Assembly (NCBI GenBank): GCA_016806645.1 | Contig: JACSYO010002116.1 | Coordinates: forward strand, 4,247,001 to 4,311,000 | Source of the DNA: Ophiodon elongatus | Lineage: Eukaryota; Chordata; Actinopteri; Perciformes; Hexagrammidae | DNA: 64,000 nucleotides | Reading direction: 5' to 3' | Shown: positions 23,220 through 35,300 of the stretch, in pieces | Position numbering within the stretch: the first letter of the stretch is position 1 | How the letters are laid out: each line of letters opens with the position of its first letter | Translations under genes and position numbers: made by a program | Notes under the pieces: model-generated | Seen by the model: the letters and a program-made list of their open reading frames with translations, nothing else | Databases searched by the model: none | What the model was told of the DNA's origin: nothing

Positions 23220-24951
23220 CTAAGGCCAATGAGTAGCCTTTATCACTGTACCAGGCCATCATAAGACTGCCTTAAAAATACCGAGCCCTTTTAGTGAGAG
23301 TGCATAACTCTTAGAGGCTTTATTAAGTGGAATAACAGCAGTCTAGTACATCTTTGAGAGGAATATATGAGGAGATGACAGTGTATCTGAGGCGAGAGGA
23401 GGAGAGTGATTGACAGGGCAGTCTGACAGGCTTGTGTAAAGCTAACCTTATGGGCCTGACTCCAGCAGAGCTGTTAGCTAACACACCGCCCCCTGTGACT
23501 GCTGAATGGGTAAACTGACAAATTCCATGTCCTTCGGTTTCAGCAACGGCAAAGTGCTGACCCAAATGCAATTAAACAACATCCACTGGGGTGAGTGTAA
23601 CACATCAATGTACGGTAGCATATGAATGTGCATGTGATAGTCTGCGCGGGGAGAGGGTGATGAAGTGTGTGTGCAGAAAAGAGAAACAGAGAGACAGGGG
23701 TAGAGAGTGAGACTTACAAAGAGTGAGTGTGATTCAATCTGCTCAGTAAGCCATGAAATGGTATTGGTGTCATTAGGGAGAGCAAAAATATATCTGTGCC
23801 AGTCTGCCCTCCATTCCCCTTGTCTTTGACACTCAAAAAGCATGATCTCTACTAAAAAAGCCACCAGCCTAGCCTCTCTGCACTTGGTGGAACACAGCGA
23901 CCTACAGCGCTGCAGCTCCTATCGAACAACCTTTATTTCTCCCTGTGATCTTTGATGCAACAAATCCCATTAACCATTAATATATTAAAAAAAAAAAAGT
24001 CTAATTTCCAATTAGAAATCATGCTAAAATCACAAACATTGCAGCCGGTACAGTACAGAAACATGCCATTTGTTGAAAGACTCTAGAAAGCTGTGCAAGG
24101 ATTGATATATAAAATAAAAACTCATTCAACGCACAAGTGATGAGAAAAAGAATCACAGATTTACTTCTCAATCCCCACAAAACTGATCAACTGCAGTGAG
24201 TAAATTCCGTGGACAAAAGAACAAAGTCAGTGGATAGCCCATAATCTAACAACTGAGGGAAGTAGCTATTGCCTCAAAAAAATACACTAAAAACAGACAG
24301 TTTAACAAAAATGACTCAAACTCAATATGGCTATCAGATCACAGATACATTTTTTTCTCTCGTTTGTTTTTGTTGATACTTGACTGTTATTTTCTCTGCA
24401 ACAACTTTCCTCAAGATTATGGTACGATAGCATCTACAGACAAATATCCAAATGTAGGCTGGACAAGTAGAACATCTGCCACCATAATATATGATCTAAC
24501 TCTAGCATTAAATTAGGTCCAATCAGGTGAGTGGTATCGTTTTAACTGATGCTAGGTAGTGGAGGAACACTCTTTACACACCATCAAGCCACGTGTCTGT
24601 CATCCAATGAACACAACTAAGCTTTTCAAGTGTTTCTCTCTGTCTCTTTATTGATTTTGCCACAACCCTGCCTACAGTAGAGCACACTACAGCTGGCACA
24701 GAGTAAGGGCCCTGTTCAAGGGCACTAGAACAAGACTGATGTTCGCTCGTACATGCACACCAGGTCCTCTGATCGCAGTGTGACCAGCAATGCAATAAAT
24801 ACAAACACATCCTGTTTTCAAGCTTTGCACACTCCGAGTGAAACCCTTTGACAGTGGATCCTCACTGAAACAGCTAAATAACCTTAAAGACAGCGAGACC
24901 TTCCTACACATGTTGAGAGGAGAACGATGCGCTCATTCATCCCGCTCTCTG

Positions 24952-24962
24952 CGCGCGTGTGC

Positions 24963-24994
<32 letters not shown>

Positions 24995-25001
24995 GTGTTT
25001 G
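24952..25001. repeat. GT microsatellite with CG core
   Basis: Alternating GT and GC units, with GCGCGCGC at the centre and another GCGCGC at the left end. Confidence 0.9.
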
Positions 25002-25343
25002 TTCACCACCGAGTGAGGGTATGAGTAGCAAAGAACACAAAACATCTGCTTGCTGTGAAAATGAAACAGCCTAATGGCGTACACAGAATGCCAGTTTCAT
25101 TCACCGAAGGGACGATCCAGACAGGTACTCTTTGGCGCGGTGAGCGCACAAAACCAGCGTTGAAAGGCTAATGTGCTTCACTGCAGCTTTCACAAACACT
25201 CTCTTAGTGCTGCAAAGTACTCCACCAGTGTGCGCGTGTTTATTTGTGATCTCAAGCATCGTTATACAAAGTCCAATCCTATCAGCTTATCTTCACACAT
25301 GCATGTGTGCAAAACACGTCGAAATGATGTTGACATAGCAGGC

Positions 25344-25363
25344 AAGAGAGAGAGAGAGAGAGA
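25344..25363. repeat. Short GA array
   Basis: Ten GA units. Confidence 0.85.
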
Positions 25364-26499
25364 AGCGCACTTCTTCGAGCCTCGAGAGGCTGCATGTGAA
25401 CTGATATGCTTTTGCTCTAAAAATGTTATCCTACCGTGGCTCCGCTCTTTGAGATGCGAGGTATGTAGAAGGGAGTGCAGGCAGACGAGACAGACAAATA
25501 GACGGGAAGAGAGAAAAACACTCATACAACATATTACATGTAGTGGGAGGCAGGGAGAGACGTGCACGGGGAGATAGGGGGGAAATGGTTGCAGAGCAAG
25601 GGAGAGAGATGGCGAGAGGTCATCCCCGGGTAATTTGTTTTGGTCCTCTCAGAGCGCAGACACACAGGGAGCAGGTAAACCAATTACAGTGTGACATGAA
25701 TCACTAAGACCTACAGGCAGCCACGAAGCCGGTCGGCCAGCCAGCCAGCAAGCCGGGGCAGCCAAACAGCGGACAGAGTGCACGCCGTCTCTTTCCCTAA
25801 GTGCAGGTCAATCCCCGAGCCATAGCCAGCGCTCCTCCCTTGACCATGATTGCGCATCTGGAAAGAACTGATGAAAGACAAACAAAAAAAAAAAAGCCAC
25901 ATAATTTCCCCAAAGCTGAGAGATCCTGTAAAGTTCTGACAGCTTTTAAATGTCTTCGATAGATCGGGATGTTCACGGTGGCTGCTGGGAAACGTTGCCA
26001 TTGATCCCGGACACAAACGCTGAATATGCAACGCTATATGCAAATTTACACAAGCGTCTATGGCGGCTTCATCAGTGATACAGCAATCTAATCTGACAAG
26101 ATTGTATTTTGGCACCTAAATTCCACCGCATCTCCAAAACACACAAACAATAGCTGCTTCGAGGAGGCACGAGGTTGGATGTCCGATCCCGATGGATGTC
26201 AAAGCCGAGCTGAATTCTCCAGGGGACGGTTATGAGTATTTACACGACAACGACTTATGCAATTATTTTAATTTCCTTAACCGCCCGACGGCTGTCAAAA
26301 CGATGTTGTGTCAGGCCTCAGTCACAAAAAAACGCCACCGGCTACAACATAACTGAGATGCGGGCAACAACTTTAAATAAACAATCATCTAGGTCCCTTT
26401 CTCTGTGGCAAAAGCCTTAATCCTCGGGTTGATGCTAAACTGACACCAGTGTCATGAAAATCTGCGAGAGAGAATGAAGTTGACAAGGAGCGGGATTGG

Positions 26500-26770
26500 A
26501 CTGGATTAGATACCGCCTTGGCACTTGGTTTTATTTGATGTGGCCTTGGTGCATGTTGTAGATTCAGGAAGAGTAAATATTTGATGAAGGGCATTATGGT
26601 GTTGGGCTTGCTGCTGCCAGGGGCTGTTCTAAGGGAGCAACTAATAAAGACAGCAGCAGGCAGATTGTCGATCACTGCCGGGGCGCTGGCTGAAGTGGCC
26701 GGAGAGCGGAGTGGAGCCCATCGCCCCCTCAACATGTTTACCAAAGCACCAGGTCTTCTAATGTTAGCTC
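26500..26770. promoter_or_regulatory. Candidate conserved non-coding element
   Basis: Unique, moderately GC-rich block including GAAGGGCATTATGGTGTTGG, AGCAACTAATAAAGACAGC and TGTCGATCACTGCCGG. Repeat-free and flanked by an AT array. Inferred only. Confidence 0.25.
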
Positions 26771-26822
26771 AGCGGGCAAAGATAGCTCTTCCCTTGACTG
26801 CAGATCTGTACTCACTCTCATG

Positions 26823-26847
26823 CATATATATATATATATATATATAA
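26823..26847. repeat. TA microsatellite
   Basis: Twelve TA units, the only long TA array in the window. Confidence 0.9.
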
Positions 26848-27044
26848 ACGCACATGGAGAGCAGCAGTGGGGCTGCAGTGAGACACAGTTGGAAGAGATT
26901 TCCGAAGATGTTAAATCTACCATGTTGCTGCCCCTTGAAATTAATAAGGGCCTCTGAACTGCTCTCTGAGAGCCACTAACTGGCCATTTGCACTGTCTGG
27001 CTCCACTGGAAAAGGCACTCCTTTCTTATTCTCACGAACCCTTC

Positions 27045-27269
27045 GCTCTCTTTCCCCCCCCTTTTTTTTTCTCCCTCCGTCTTCAGCCCATCACACCCGC
27101 TGCTCGCTTTCCTCTCTCTGTCCGTTTCACCCTCACAATTTCCTATCTTTCTTCCCTCCATCTCTTTTGTCTTCCTTCCATCTCCACCCTCTTCATCTCA
27201 GTCCCCTCTCTCCTCTCTTTCCAGCAACCCCCCCCTCCCTCCCTCTCTCTCCTGACTCCTTGTTCCCTC

Positions 27270-27303
<34 letters not shown>

Positions 27304-27390
27304 TTCTCCCTCCCTCTCTCTCTCTCTCTCTCTCCCTCCCTCTCTCTCCCTCTCTCTCTCTCTCTTGCTCTCTCTCTCTCTCCATTCCTC
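27045..27390. repeat. Polypyrimidine region with long CT array
   Basis: Nearly 350 bases dominated by C and T, with a dense CT/CCCT core at 27272-27387. The zmiz1 transcript would carry the GA-rich complement. Such tracts can form triplex (H-DNA). Confidence 0.9.
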
Positions 27391-27598
27391 TGGCCCTAAA
27401 ACCAGCCCCTCGGCCGCCCGCTTGCGCTCACTCTGATGGCTGTTACCATGACAACCCTGTTCTTTCAGCTCTTGCAAAATAATGAAGACAATGTGTTTTC
27501 CATTTAGATGAGTTTTCTGGCGCAGCGGGGAGATATGGAGTGTCCATCTTGCCTCCTCTTTCACTGCGGAGGAAATGTAATAAAAAAGGGGTTTCTAA

Positions 27599-27655
27599 CC
27601 TCTCTCTCTCTCTCTCTCCCTCTCCCTCTCTCTCTTTCTCTCTCTCTCTTTCTCT
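27599..27655. repeat. CT microsatellite
   Basis: CT array with CCCT and TTTC interruptions, about 210 bases from the preceding polypyrimidine region. Confidence 0.9.
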
Positions 27656-29129
27656 GACACTCCTTCGCACTGCCTCTCTCCCTCTCGACACACTTGCGCG
27701 CACACACACACACAAGTTAGGGTGCTGTGTAAGCCAGCTGGGTGGTAAAGTGAGCTCAGTGTTTTTACCACAGCGGAGAGAATAGCAGCAAAGGGTAATG
27801 TCTGGCTGGTGTTGCAACAAAGCACATCATCTGCAGCATTCGTTTGCCTCTGCAGTGTCACCGCCGATGAAGAAAAAAAAAACCTGATTGACAGGTGGAG
27901 ATAGGACTTTGCCGATTAAAAGAACTGCAATGAAACCAGTGGCCAACTTGTCTGTGATAGATTTCAGAGTCCCACACCGTGTTGTCAAATCCAAGCTCTG
28001 ACAATGATAAACTGTGAACATTTCAAGTCTTATTTGGGATCTTTGGGACTTATTGATGATATTTTCACAGCATAACGCTCCAGTGCGGTAATAAATGCCA
28101 TGACAACTAAAATTGATGGAATGGGCTTGCTTTCGTTCTCTCGCTGGTGCGGATTCATTTACTTGCACAGCACACCAAGGGAACTGCAATCCAACCACTT
28201 GTTAAGGACTGGAAAGAAACATTTACGCTGCTCGGAGAGATAATTCAGTTGCAACATCCAGCCATTTTTGTCAGGGGTTCAACGTAAACAAACAAATCCC
28301 GATCCTTTATTGCTTCATTTCTAATGAAAGCAGTGTTGCAATGAAAAGCTTTACCTGGGAAATACTGACTAAAGGGAGCGCTCTCGTTTCTGGTTCTTAA
28401 CAGTTTGTGCTCATTTACTGTTAGGAGTTTGCAAAGTTGCTGAGGCATCAGAGGCAGCTGATCAGCATAGGTCAGGACTCGGTTTTCTGGATCGCACACT
28501 CAGAAATACTGTCTACGTCTTTGAGAAAGTACATAGCCCTCTGCCCGAGAAAGAGAAGAGACATAGCTGAGAGAAATAGAGAAAGAGAGCAGTATAATAT
28601 GTGTATGTCTGTGTGTTTACAGTGGAAATAGTGAGTCTGGGACATTTTCTTTGGGTCTCTTTTCCAGTGTTTATGGAGAGCGGTGAGGAACAACACTTCC
28701 TGAGAGGAAAGCCAGCTTTCCGAACCCAAACCCTTTTCCAAGCCCTGCAGACGGGGAACGCTCTGTCTCCAATTTATGTTTTCCACCCAGTGCCGCGTAA
28801 ACACGAGTGTTGAAAAACTGCGGTGCATGTGCATGGGCGTGTTTCAGATGATACGCACACGCAAAGGCAGAAAGGCGGACTAATCTCGGACAAATGAGCC
28901 AAAACAGATCAGAACGCAGTGATAGCCCAGCTCTAATGGACCTTTTTCATGAAGAAACTGCGACAAGAAGGCGATATTACGAGGGCCAAGCTCCATCTAA
29001 AGCCCACTCCACTGACCTCCTCTTACTCCTCTCTCAACTTTTCTCTCTCCGGCTTGTCAACACCATTGACGGAGGGATTTAAAAAGAAAGCTGGGAGGAG
29101 AATCTCTTCTACTCTCCTTCTCGCTGTCT

Positions 29130-29390
29130 CTCTCCCTGCCGGCCGCCCTCCGCTCATTCTTAATTACATCCAGATCAGACTATTAAAAGTCAGTTTGCTT
29201 TTAACAACACCTACAGGGAGTGAAGGAGGGCTTTCCTCAGCCAGCCAACATATCAAATTAAATAAGGCTCCTGGCCTGAACAGATTTTGTGGCCAATTAA
29301 AATGACACACAAAACGCAAAGCACGGCTAATGATTATTTTCACGGGTAACTATTTCTTTGATTAAAAGAGTACTTCACTGATTTAGCATT
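29130..29390. promoter_or_regulatory. Candidate conserved non-coding element
   Basis: AT-rich unique block with TTAATTACATCCAGATCAGA, GTGGCCAATTAAAATGACAC, GGCTAATGATTATTTTCACG and CTTTGATTAAAAGAG: several homeodomain ATTA cores and a TCF/LEF-like CTTTGATT. Ends where the repeat at 29400 begins. Confidence 0.35.
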
Positions 29391-29399
29391 GTCGTACTC

Positions 29400-30062
29400 A
29401 AGATGGGGTCAAAAAAAAAAGAGGATCAAATCGATGCAGCAGAACCAGAGATGTCGTCTTTTGTATTCCAAGCATTCTTGACCCTCGTCAAAAACCTGGT
29501 GCCGACATTACCCACAATGCAACTCGACTGCCAACAGGTCAGTCCGAAATTCAGATGCCTTCTGCTCGAGCCCCAGGAAGAGCGCCAGGCTGTGAAGCAC
29601 ATCTTACGTAGTGGACAAATGGTGGAATTACAACTTTTGGGTTCTTCACCTGATGGCGAAAGGGCCCAAAAACACTTTTCCCCATATACTCACATTGGGA
29701 TAGAGACGTCTGGAATTTTGTTAAGTATGTCAACTTTCCAGTACAAACACTTGAATACTATTTAAATCATTCGGATCCTTAAAATTGTAAAATATACTTA
29801 TGGTGGAATCAAGAGTTATTTTCCCTCCTCCGTTCATGTGAGTGAACCTCAGAATGACGCTTGACTGAGCAAAATATTTAAATTACATTCATACGAAGCT
29901 GAAAAACAACAAATTTGCACCATTCGGAAGCTGCAACCGGTGAATGTTTGGCAGTTTTGCTTCACAAATTACTTCAACCATGAATCGATAATCAAAATTG
30001 TTGTTGATTCATTTTCTGTCTCTTGGATGTTCAATTAACAGACTATCATTTCAGCACTAAAG
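29400..30062 (+). repeat. Teleost interspersed repeat carrying a chance frame
   Basis: The phrases ATGGTGGAATTACAACTTTT, GGCGAAAGGGCCCAAAAACA and TACTCACATTGGGATAGAGA look like a dispersed fish element I have seen repeatedly. The 3' part (29921-30062), with GAATGTTTGGCAGTTTTGCT, ATCAAAATTGTTGTTGATTC and ACTATCATTTCAGCACTAAA, is clearly of the CGATTAATCG/TTTCAGC family. An open frame at 29403-29765 lies within it and is probably not a gene. The 5' border and class are uncertain. Confidence 0.55.
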
Positions 30063-30620
30063 CTGATTTCAGCGCTCTGCAGAGCCAGCTGAGAAAATTC
30101 CACTTCTGTTTGTGTGAAGTTGTAGGAGCTGGATGTATCATCTATCAGCTCTGCTGTTTGAAGTGCAGGGAGGTGGTGACAACTCTCCATGTGTGCTGGT
30201 GTATACGTTTAAACAAACCTAATCATCAGCTACAGAAACGCCATCATCTCGCCTTCTTTTCTTATGTTGTTTACTCGCCTGCTGCGAGGTAAAACTACCC
30301 GTGTTTGATCCTCAAAGGGTACACCGCCAGTGATGCTCATACAAACACATGTAAAAATACAAGGTGGGGTGTTGTACATTATATAGTTCCATATGTGTTC
30401 AGTGATGGCAGCCTTTTGATGAGAAGGTTGCCCATATGGGGGCTTTAAAGTGCTCCAGTGGCTTCCCACGCGCATCCATTTTTGATGTACAGCATGTGGC
30501 GGGAAACAGCGCCTGTGCTCCAGGCGCTCTGATCTTCTCAAGACACTCCTGTCAAAAAGCATGATGGCACGATGTATGACTATAACAGTCTCATCTATGC
30601 ATTTGCACATGTGAGCCCAT

Positions 30621-30632
30621 GTGTGTGTGTGC

Positions 30633-30709
<77 letters not shown>

Positions 30710-30710
30710 T

Positions 30711-30740
<30 letters not shown>
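30621..30740. repeat. Long GT microsatellite
   Basis: About 60 dinucleotides, the longest GT array here, with few interruptions (GCGC at 30631 and TTTGTGG near 30706). A polymorphism and Z-DNA candidate. Confidence 0.97.
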
Positions 30741-30741
<1 letters not shown>

Positions 30742-30840
30742 GTGGTGCCACCAGGTGTTGGTTTTTGTCTGGGTGTACTCAAATGTCTGCCTCTCTCTGT
30801 AATACCATTGTCCACTGCCACCTGCAGAGCAGCATCAAGA

Positions 30841-30870
30841 CCCCCCCCCCCCCCACCCCACCCCATCCCC
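30841..30870 (-). other. Poly-C tract (G runs in transcript)
   Basis: Fourteen C followed by three more runs of four C. The zmiz1-sense RNA would have G14 plus further G runs, a quadruplex candidate only 100 bases from the long GT array. Confidence 0.65.
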
Positions 30871-31039
30871 CAAATCCCAACAGATCAAAACACTGCACTC
30901 CATCAAATCCAGGGAAAGCCTGTTTACCGATGATCTGGTGTGGAGACAACAGGCGGCGCGAGTGGGAGATGAAGAGAGGGGGAGAGGGAGAAAGAGAGAG
31001 GTGAGGGGTGAGAGTGGTTGAGGGAGTGAGGCTATCGGG

Positions 31040-31250
31040 GAGCGGCCAACTGCAGGGCTTTTATTATCAACCATTGTAAAGGAGCTAGGTGGGATAATTG
31101 GTCTCCTAAGCTCAATGCGCAGCATGCATTTTTAATGAGCTCACACTGTTGCTTGTTTAATATATAGGCAAGAGATTGTAGATAAGGAAGAAATGCTGAT
31201 GTTAATAGAGAAGGGATGTTTAATTATTCCGCTGGTTTGGCTTCTCTTGT
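31040..31250. promoter_or_regulatory. Candidate conserved non-coding element
   Basis: Unique block with GGGCTTTTATTATCAACCAT, GATAATTGGTCTCC, GCATGCATTTTTAATGAGC and GCTTGTTTAATATATAGGC. It has GATA-, homeodomain- and forkhead-like cores. Inferred only from texture. Confidence 0.35.
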
Positions 31251-31644
31251 TAATGTTGTTTAGTAGTTTGTTGCGTAATTGTTCAATAAACGTCTTGTCG
31301 TGCCGGAACGACTTCTCCTGAATCAACTGTTTAAACTGAGAGTGACACACCGTACTGTGTATAAATATATAAGTATATGGTGATTTCAAGATATTTATCC
31401 ATACAGATGCAGACTGTTCTACAGTGATGCTTTTGTGTTGTGTTTGTGTTGTTACGTGATGCATCGTGTCTCCCGTAGGGCGTAAACTTTTTGTTGTCCA
31501 ATCGAATGATTCTGTGATCAAATTATTGTTGTAAGTTTTTGTTGTGCACACATGAAGGTGGACTCGAGCAACACATAACAGACCGTTTTGAACATCCGTA
31601 TGATCTTTTTGGATTTACTCTACACCATTATCGGTAAAATATTC

Positions 31645-31830
31645 TATTGCTGTTAGTATTTTTTCCATTAGTAAATTCATTGTTTAGTCTATAAAATGTC
31701 AGAAAACCCAAAAAACATGTTCATCGGAAGTTCCCAGAGACGTCTTAAAATAGCTTGATTAGTCCGAACAACAGTCCAAAACCCAAACATATGACCCAGC
31801 TCTTGTCTTCTGCTCTAACAGGGAGGTGAT
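31645..31830 (+). repeat. Teleost repeat copy (CCAAAACCCAAAG family)
   Basis: TTGTTTAGTCTATAAAATGT, CAGAAAACCC, TCCCAGAGACGTCTTAAAAT and AACAGTCCAAAACCCAAACA appear in family order. This is the 5' half of the element whose tail is at 29921-30062. Confidence 0.75.
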
Positions 31831-32591
31831 ATCAGACTCATTTTTCTTTAAATTAAATTAAAAAAAATGATCTTAACTTCAGGGGTGGCAGAGAGGGAGG
31901 ATTAGCTACTATGAACTTGAGAGGTTGAGTTCGTCTCTCCAGCGACTGGTTAAGTCCCTAAATGACACACGGAGAAGCTGGAGAACTCCAGTACAAATTC
32001 ACTGCCAGTACGCCGGCAGCTCAGAAAGGCCAGCCCTCCTCAGCCAGACGCTGCGTGGAAGTACAGCTAGCGAATAAAACACCCAGCAGCCCCAGCCAAG
32101 ACTTCCGACCTGTCAAAGCACCTCTTAATGTTCTTACTGACCTCAAAGCAACAAAAACAGCAACTCTCCGCATTACGGCGGTCTCAGGCGGGCATTAGAG
32201 GGCTGCGCCGACCAGGAAGTTAAGAGGCTGGTTGCAGGGAGCAGGAGCACCCGAGTTTAAGTGAATTAAGAAAACTAAGTCGTGTTTAGCCCCGGCATGA
32301 GTCCATCTCTCCTTGTTGGAGAGCACAGTGCCTGGGCTGCCACCTCGTAATAGCATTAAACACCTCCCAAAGTGATGTTTGGGAGCAAGCACACCACAAC
32401 CCAACGGCTGTGAAAGGGCCGCTTTCAAAGGAGGACTGCACTTGGACTTAGAACAAAAACAATGGTGAGGAGGAAGGGAGGGAATTAAAGAGGTATGGCA
32501 GGAGGGATAAAGAGGACGGGAGGCCGAGAGGAGAGGTGGCAGGTGGACGGAGGTTGATTAATGGCAGCTCTTTTTTGCCCCACACCCCTCC

Positions 32592-32618
32592 CCTCTCTTT
32601 CTCTCTCTCTCTCTCTCC
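32592..32618. repeat. CT microsatellite
   Basis: About 13 CT units. Confidence 0.85.
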
Positions 32619-33124
32619 CTCACCCCACCCCCACCGTCCAACAGTACTTCCCTCCAGGGACCCCACAGACCTCCTCCAGCATCCTGCTCCGAAGCCCTCC
32701 GTGAGATCTCCAGTCTGGGTCCATCCATCAACCCCTCTCCCATCCTAAATGCATGAAGTAGCTAGCCACAACAGAGGACCCCACTCCCCTCGGCCGTAAC
32801 CTTAACCCAACCCCTGTCTGCTCTCTCAGTCCTCTCCACTATTTCTACACTCATTTATAATGATACAAAATGTTGAAAATAAGTTTAATCTTTCTATTTT
32901 AAAGGCTTGTGAAATGTTTGAGCACAGTGCTGATGCCAGCTATTCACATCTTTCCTTGAGAAATATTAAAAAAAATTGTTTCAATACAAAACCATTTTTA
33001 CATAAACAAAAAAAACAACAACCATACAAGAACTTTGCAGCTAAGTTGAGTAAAGTTCAAAAACTGGCAAAATTATGATTTGAATCAGAAACTGTAAATA
33101 ATAAATAAATAAAGAAGAGATGAC

Positions 33125-33165
33125 AAACAATTAATCATTTATCGACTAATCCTTTCATCCTTAAC
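33125..33165 (+). repeat. Tail fragment of the CGATTAATCG/TTTCAGC repeat
   Basis: ACAATTAATCATTTATCGAC then TAATCCTTTCATCC matches the 3' end of the same repeat family. Confidence 0.5.
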
Positions 33166-33714
33166 TTTTGACTTTCTAGTTTCTAGGGACGAACACATGG
33201 CGCATCTTTAACTGCTTTAAATATGCTAAAATAACATAAACGTGAATGACATTTCCTGCAGCCACAGAAGACGTGGACAGGACCTATGTGCTCGGTACAT
33301 GTGTCGGTACACATTTCTGTTCATACTGTAGTCAGTCGGGGGGGTAAACAGGGTGCGTAGTCATCAGGCCATGGCCAGTTCTCTTTGATGCGAGTACAAA
33401 AGCTGCCAAGCGGATGTGAGCTGGCCCCCACCTCCTCCACCAAACACCCCCGCCCCCAGCCAAGCGGCCAATCCTCCCCTCCGACTGAGCAGCACACACA
33501 CAAAAACAGAGACGCAGAGAGCTGAGCATAAGCATCTGGATAACCCAAATGAATTCTATTTTCTGACGGCAGACAGACGGACCTGCCGGATGGCCGCCGC
33601 TAATCTGCCACCTCCTCCTCCTCCTCCCAGCGCCACCTATAATCCCTAACAGAGAGACAACCAGCGAGAAATAAAGAGTTTGGGACAGTGAGAGACAGTG
33701 GGGGGGAGGGAGGG

Positions 33715-34120
33715 AGAGAGGGACACTTGCATAATGGTGAAAATAGGCTTGATCCCCGTGCCTGAAATAAAATGGACTGGCTGGCTAAATAAACACTTGT
33801 TGGCCACTTTGCTAATGCTGCTCAACACACTGGAAGACAGATGATGTTTCATTCCCGCTCTCGGGCCTCCTTGTTTGATTTGCTGGCACAGCAGAGTGTA
33901 TATAGTGGAAGAAATAATAAACTTTGCAGTCCAATGAAAGCGGCAGCAGTGTTGGTCGACCTCAAGTCTCGTTAGGTGACAAAAGACTCGGCTGCAAACA
34001 CGCTCCGAATGATGAAATGCACATTGAGGGCCATATTTCTTCCAATTAAGTGTAACTGACTTGTAATTTAGCCCAATCTCCTGTGGGTTTGTGCGCGGCC
34101 CTGCCACAGTAGTGGAAGGG
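33715..34120. promoter_or_regulatory. Candidate conserved non-coding element
   Basis: About 400 bases of unique sequence with CATAATGGTGAAAATAGGC, GCTGGCTAAATAAACACTTG, GTGGAAGAAATAATAAAC and TTCCAATTAAGTGTAACTGA (forkhead- and NKX-like cores). A long minus-strand frame runs through it but has no recognisable domain. Confidence 0.35.
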
Positions 34121-34437
34121 GAGTGGACATACAGACGAGGTGTATGAGCATGTGCCTTGTGTGCTACAATATGTGCTTTGTATTCATTGCAGATAACAGG
34201 AGGCCGTTGGAGGAGAGAAAACAGCAGCCATTGATTTTGTGTGCTGGGCAGGCGTTTCTCCATTCCAGAGTCTGGTCGATACACACACACCGAGAGCAGG
34301 GAGCACCGGTAGGGTGAGGGGTTATACACCACTCTGGACACTGCATACACACACGCTCGCATATCGGCAGTCAGCAGTGAGTGGACACAAGGCCGGTCAA
34401 GTAATCACAGCTATCGTATTACCTGCTGGAACATTCA

Positions 34438-34439
<2 letters not shown>

Positions 34440-34511
<72 letters not shown>

Positions 34512-34530
34512 CACACACACGCACGCACAC
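34440..34530. repeat. CA microsatellite
   Basis: About 45 CA units with scattered GCAC interruptions. Confidence 0.95.
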
Positions 34531-34698
34531 AAATTAAAGCAAAATGAACAAAATGACTCAATAAGGTAATTTCTTTACTGTGAGTGGAGAAGGAGATGGT
34601 GGGGGGGGGGCATGTTTCAGCATTAAATCCTTTATCAAGTAGCCGGCAAATCAAACATTGATTTCCATGAGCCAGTGTGCCGGGGGCAATAAGGATCT

Positions 34699-34699
<1 letters not shown>

Positions 34700-34733
<34 letters not shown>
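34700..34733. repeat. CA microsatellite
   Basis: 17 uninterrupted CA units, preceded at 34601-34610 by a run of ten G. Confidence 0.95.
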
Positions 34734-34735
<2 letters not shown>

Positions 34736-34779
34736 AAAAACAAAAACAACAACAATAAGTACAAGAACACGCTGACAGT

Positions 34780-35300
34780 AGGCACCAAATGAACTTCATG
34801 TCGATTAGTAAATGCCGCTAATCTTAATAGGAAAACCGTTTGAGAGGTTATTCCGTTTGTGGTTGGGCTGGTCTGGAGCCAGAGGGGAACACCGGTCAGC
34901 TTTGATCAAAGATGTACCGCCTCGGCTGGACAAGTGGCCATTAGAGGGGCACACTGACAAACATGACAGTTCAACTCATGTTTATGTTTAATGAGACAAG
35001 GAAAAAAATAGCACCGCTTTTACTAGAATATAGCTTCAGTTATTCTTTACTGGTCACCACTTATTTTCTGCAGAAGTTGTATATTTCAAAGTGTATTTTA
35101 GTACCCTAAAAACATTGCGATCTGAGAAATTAAATGTGTAGTCATCCAAATTGTAAATTAAATTGCTCTTTTTTTACTTCAGTAACTTGTAAATAAGTAA
35201 ATGTTCGTGACTTGTTGAATACCACATGTTTATTTACGTAGGTGCACAATTAGCATAATTGACACCCATACATTTTTATAAGGCGAAGGCCTTAAGGTAA
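34780..35300. other. Unique AT-rich intronic stretch
   Basis: No repeat or exon is recognised. The first 200 bases (GTCGATTAGTAAATGCCGCT, TAATCTTAATAGGAAAACC, TTTGATCAAAGATG) resemble regulatory sequence; TTTGATCAAAG contains a TCF/LEF-type core. Confidence 0.25.

Noticed and set aside
28245..28499. Possible exon ending at a CCCAG|GTAAAG donor near 28355 on the minus strand
   Set aside because: No convincing acceptor upstream and no recognisable peptide.
33646..34362. 238-codon open frame on the minus strand
   Set aside because: No domain, signal or family resemblance, no codon pattern I trust, and it ends in low-complexity sequence. Treated as a chance frame over possible regulatory DNA.
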